A stretch of 64,000 nt of DNA, taken from Blautia hydrogenotrophica DSM 10507 (GTDB taxonomy: Bacteria > Bacillota > Clostridia > Lachnospirales > Lachnospiraceae). Of this stretch, positions 62,590-64,000 are shown in pieces. The DNA is taken from positions 992,001-1,056,000 of the forward strand of contig NZ_CP136423.1 in assembly GCF_034356035.1 (NCBI RefSeq), in the 5' to 3' direction. Position numbers and translations under genes: made by a program. The notes under the pieces are model-generated. The model saw only the letters and a program-made list of their open reading frames with translations. It did not search any database and was not told the DNA's origin. Numbering within the stretch: position 1 is the stretch's first letter; every line of letters begins with the position of its first letter.

Positions 62590-64000
62590 ATGAAAAGGAG
62601 ACTAATTGCTTTGCTTTTAGCTGGAGCTATGGTAGCTACAGCACTGGTTGGATGTGGAAGCAAGAGCGATGACTCTGCCTCGGAAGACCAGAGTTCGGCT
62701 TCGACCGAGGAGTCAGCAGGAGAAACCACGAAGATCGTGAACAAAGAGGCTACCATTGAGGTACCGGACGAAGTCACAAAGGGTGGAGAACTGAAGATCG
62801 CTCTCACCTCTTCTCCCAAAAACCTAGATCCAGTAAAGTACACAGGAACCTACGAGTCTCAGATTATCTATCAGGTCTGTGACACAGTAGTAACCTATGA
62901 CAAAGAACTGGAAGAGATTCTCCCATCGCTGGCTACGGATTGGACGATCAGTGACGATGGAATGGAGTATACCTTCACGATTCGTGACGACGTGTATTTT
63001 CAGCCGGGAGAATATCAGGACGGAAGATTGATGACTGCGGAGGATGTAGCTTATAGTATGAACCGTTCCGCGCAGGAGTCAGCGATGAACCGTTTGGATA
63101 TGTTAGATCATGCGGAGGCCATTGATGCTACTCACGTAAAGGCGACTTTGAAGGCGCCGAGCGCCGTGTTCCTGACCGCTCTGACAAATTCAGGAAATGC
63201 GATTGTGCCGAAAGAAGAAGTAGAGGGATGGGGAGACGAATTCGGAAACCATCTGGTTGGAACTGGCCCTTATGCGATGGAAAAATTCGAGCTGGATCAG
63301 CAGACAGTGCTGAAAAAGAATGATAAATATTTCTTGGGAGAGCCAAACCTGGACACTGTAGTGTTTAAGGTAATTACAGATCCGAACCAGGAAGTAAATG
63401 CCCTAAGAACAGGGGACATTGACATTGCGACACAGCTGACCGGAGAGACTGTAAAATTGGTGGCAGAGGATGAGACAGTAAATCTTCTTCAGAAACCGGG
63501 AATTCAGATTAGCTATGCTTATTTTAACATGAAAGAAGGTCCTACAGCGGATCCGAAGGTGAGAGAAGCCCTGATTAAGGCAGTTGATTATTCCGAGCTG
63601 GCATCGGGAGTGTTCCAGTACGGCGAGGGCGAGGAAGCTTGTCTGCCGCTGCCGAAGGTTTCCTGGGGATATGATGAAGCTGTAGAAGCTGATGTTCCAT
63701 CTTACGATCCAGAAGGAGCAAAGGCACTTTTGGAAGAAGCAGGATATGGAGATGGATTTACTCTGGAGATGTACATCACCAACGAAACTTTCCGCCAGAA
63801 AGCAGCGACAATTCTTCAGTCTTATTGGCAGCAGATCGGTGTGACGCTGAATATCAATACCGTAGAGTGGGGTACTTTCAGTGAGACCTGTTCTACAGGA
63901 AAGGCCGACGTGTTTGCGATGGCGTGGTCCTGGTATCCAGACCCATATTTCTTCTTTGACAAGATGTTTGCGACATCTGCAATCGGAACTCTGGGCAATG
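62590..64000 (+). CDS. Peptide ABC transporter substrate-binding lipoprotein, 3'-truncated by window end
   Basis: Family 5 solute-binding protein (OppA/DppA type), 470 residues visible with no stop before the window ends. Signal peptide with lipobox TALVGC (Cys 22), Ser/Glu-rich linker to about residue 45, then GGELKIALTSSPKNLDP, RDDVYFQPGEYQDGR, LMTAEDVAYSMNRS and VGTGPYAMEKFE, all family features. AGGAGGA precedes ATG 62590. The permease and ATPase genes presumably follow outside the window. It lies back to back with DUF1177, AroM and M18 genes, suggesting import of the peptide they process. Confidence 0.92.
   Translation, partial: MKRRLIALLLAGAMVATALVGCGSKSDDSASEDQSSASTEESAGETTKIVNKEATIEVPDEVTKGGELKIALTSSPKNLDPVKYTGTYESQIIYQVCDTVVTYDKELEEILPSLATDWTISDDGMEYTFTIRDDVYFQPGEYQDGRLMTAEDVAYSMNRSAQESAMNRLDMLDHAEAIDATHVKATLKAPSAVFLTALTNSGNAIVPKEEVEGWGDEFGNHLVGTGPYAMEKFELDQQTVLKKNDKYFLGEPNLDTVVFKVITDPNQEVNALRTGDIDIATQLTGETVKLVAEDETVNLLQKPGIQISYAYFNMKEGPTADPKVREALIKAVDYSELASGVFQYGEGEEACLPLPKVSWGYDEAVEADVPSYDPEGAKALLEEAGYGDGFTLEMYITNETFRQKAATILQSYWQQIGVTLNINTVEWGTFSETCSTGKADVFAMAWSWYPDPYFFFDKMFATSAIGTLGN

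Noticed and set aside
1..64000. CRISPR array or cas genes
   Set aside because: No regularly spaced direct repeats and no Cas-like protein were seen; the dispersed repeats are single, far apart and inverted-repeat based.
1..64000. tRNA or rRNA genes
   Set aside because: No segment with a credible tRNA cloverleaf and GTTCRA T-loop, or rRNA-like sequence, was noticed in the intergenic gaps.

Overview
The window looks like a chromosomal stretch from a gut-type Lachnospiraceae (Clostridia, Firmicutes). The evidence is strong AGGAGG ribosome sites almost everywhere, TTGACA/TATAAT promoters, intrinsic terminators with U-tracts, a split two-gene transketolase, many sugar operons, a MarR-controlled ABC half-transporter pair and a PRD regulator. 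I cannot name the genus from sequence alone. No tRNA, rRNA, CRISPR array, prophage or intact insertion sequence was seen.

Layout. 1-6650: a glycogen/maltodextrin operon (glycogen phosphorylase cut by the window edge, 4-alpha-glucanotransferase, GH13 neopullulanase-like enzyme, GH13 oligo-1,6-glucosidase). 6658-9519: a LysR regulator, a short glutamate 5-kinase and an L-asparaginase. 9690-10040: a frameshifted methyltransferase remnant. 10189-12790: two tandem LacI paralogs separated by a long hairpin and a dispersed repeat. The second LacI leads a large sugar operon (12821-23449): FucI/AraA-family isomerase, split transketolase, ribose-type ABC transporter with a DUF2291 lipoprotein, RbsD, a PfkB kinase and an FGGY kinase.

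23653-36966 is a second carbohydrate block: an MFS carrier; a PRD-type regulator; an operon of class II aldolase, Fe-ADH, flavin/FeS reductase, 2-hydroxyacid dehydrogenase and a second MFS carrier; then a divergent Zn-ADH and FGGY kinase. Three near-identical 22-bp palindromes (TTTCCGCTT core, GGAAAA end) lie before its three transcription starts, so I infer one regulon. A small holin-like type I toxin with a convergent antisense RNA sits in the gap at 33500-33720.

37173-42224 is a minus-strand response regulator, histidine kinase and ABC ATPase/permease set. 42475-51118 is an amino-acid block: dicarboxylate symporter, a divergent SHMT-like PLP enzyme, a soluble cupin-PocR-histidine kinase with an AraC-type response regulator, asparaginase, NhaC antiporter and aspartate racemase. 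Two promoters in this block share a 32-bp element at identical distance from the -10, probably the response regulator target. 51351-56449 holds a MarR/heterodimeric ABC exporter operon, then a broken TetR gene and an ABC-transporter remnant. 56508-59236 holds a nitroreductase and a metal P-type ATPase behind two CsoR-like operators. 59319-64000 holds aminopeptidase M18, AroM and DUF1177 genes divergent from a peptide-binding lipoprotein cut by the window end.

Two kinds of unexplained repeats run through the window. One is a structured element of about 90-190 bp present four times, each time directly after the U-tract of a terminator, with a stem that covaries between copies. The other is a 151-bp MITE-like inverted-repeat element with a partial second copy. 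The best candidates for undescribed biology are these repeats, the split-transketolase sugar operon, the cupin-PocR kinase system with its shared promoter element, and the altered SHMT-like enzyme.
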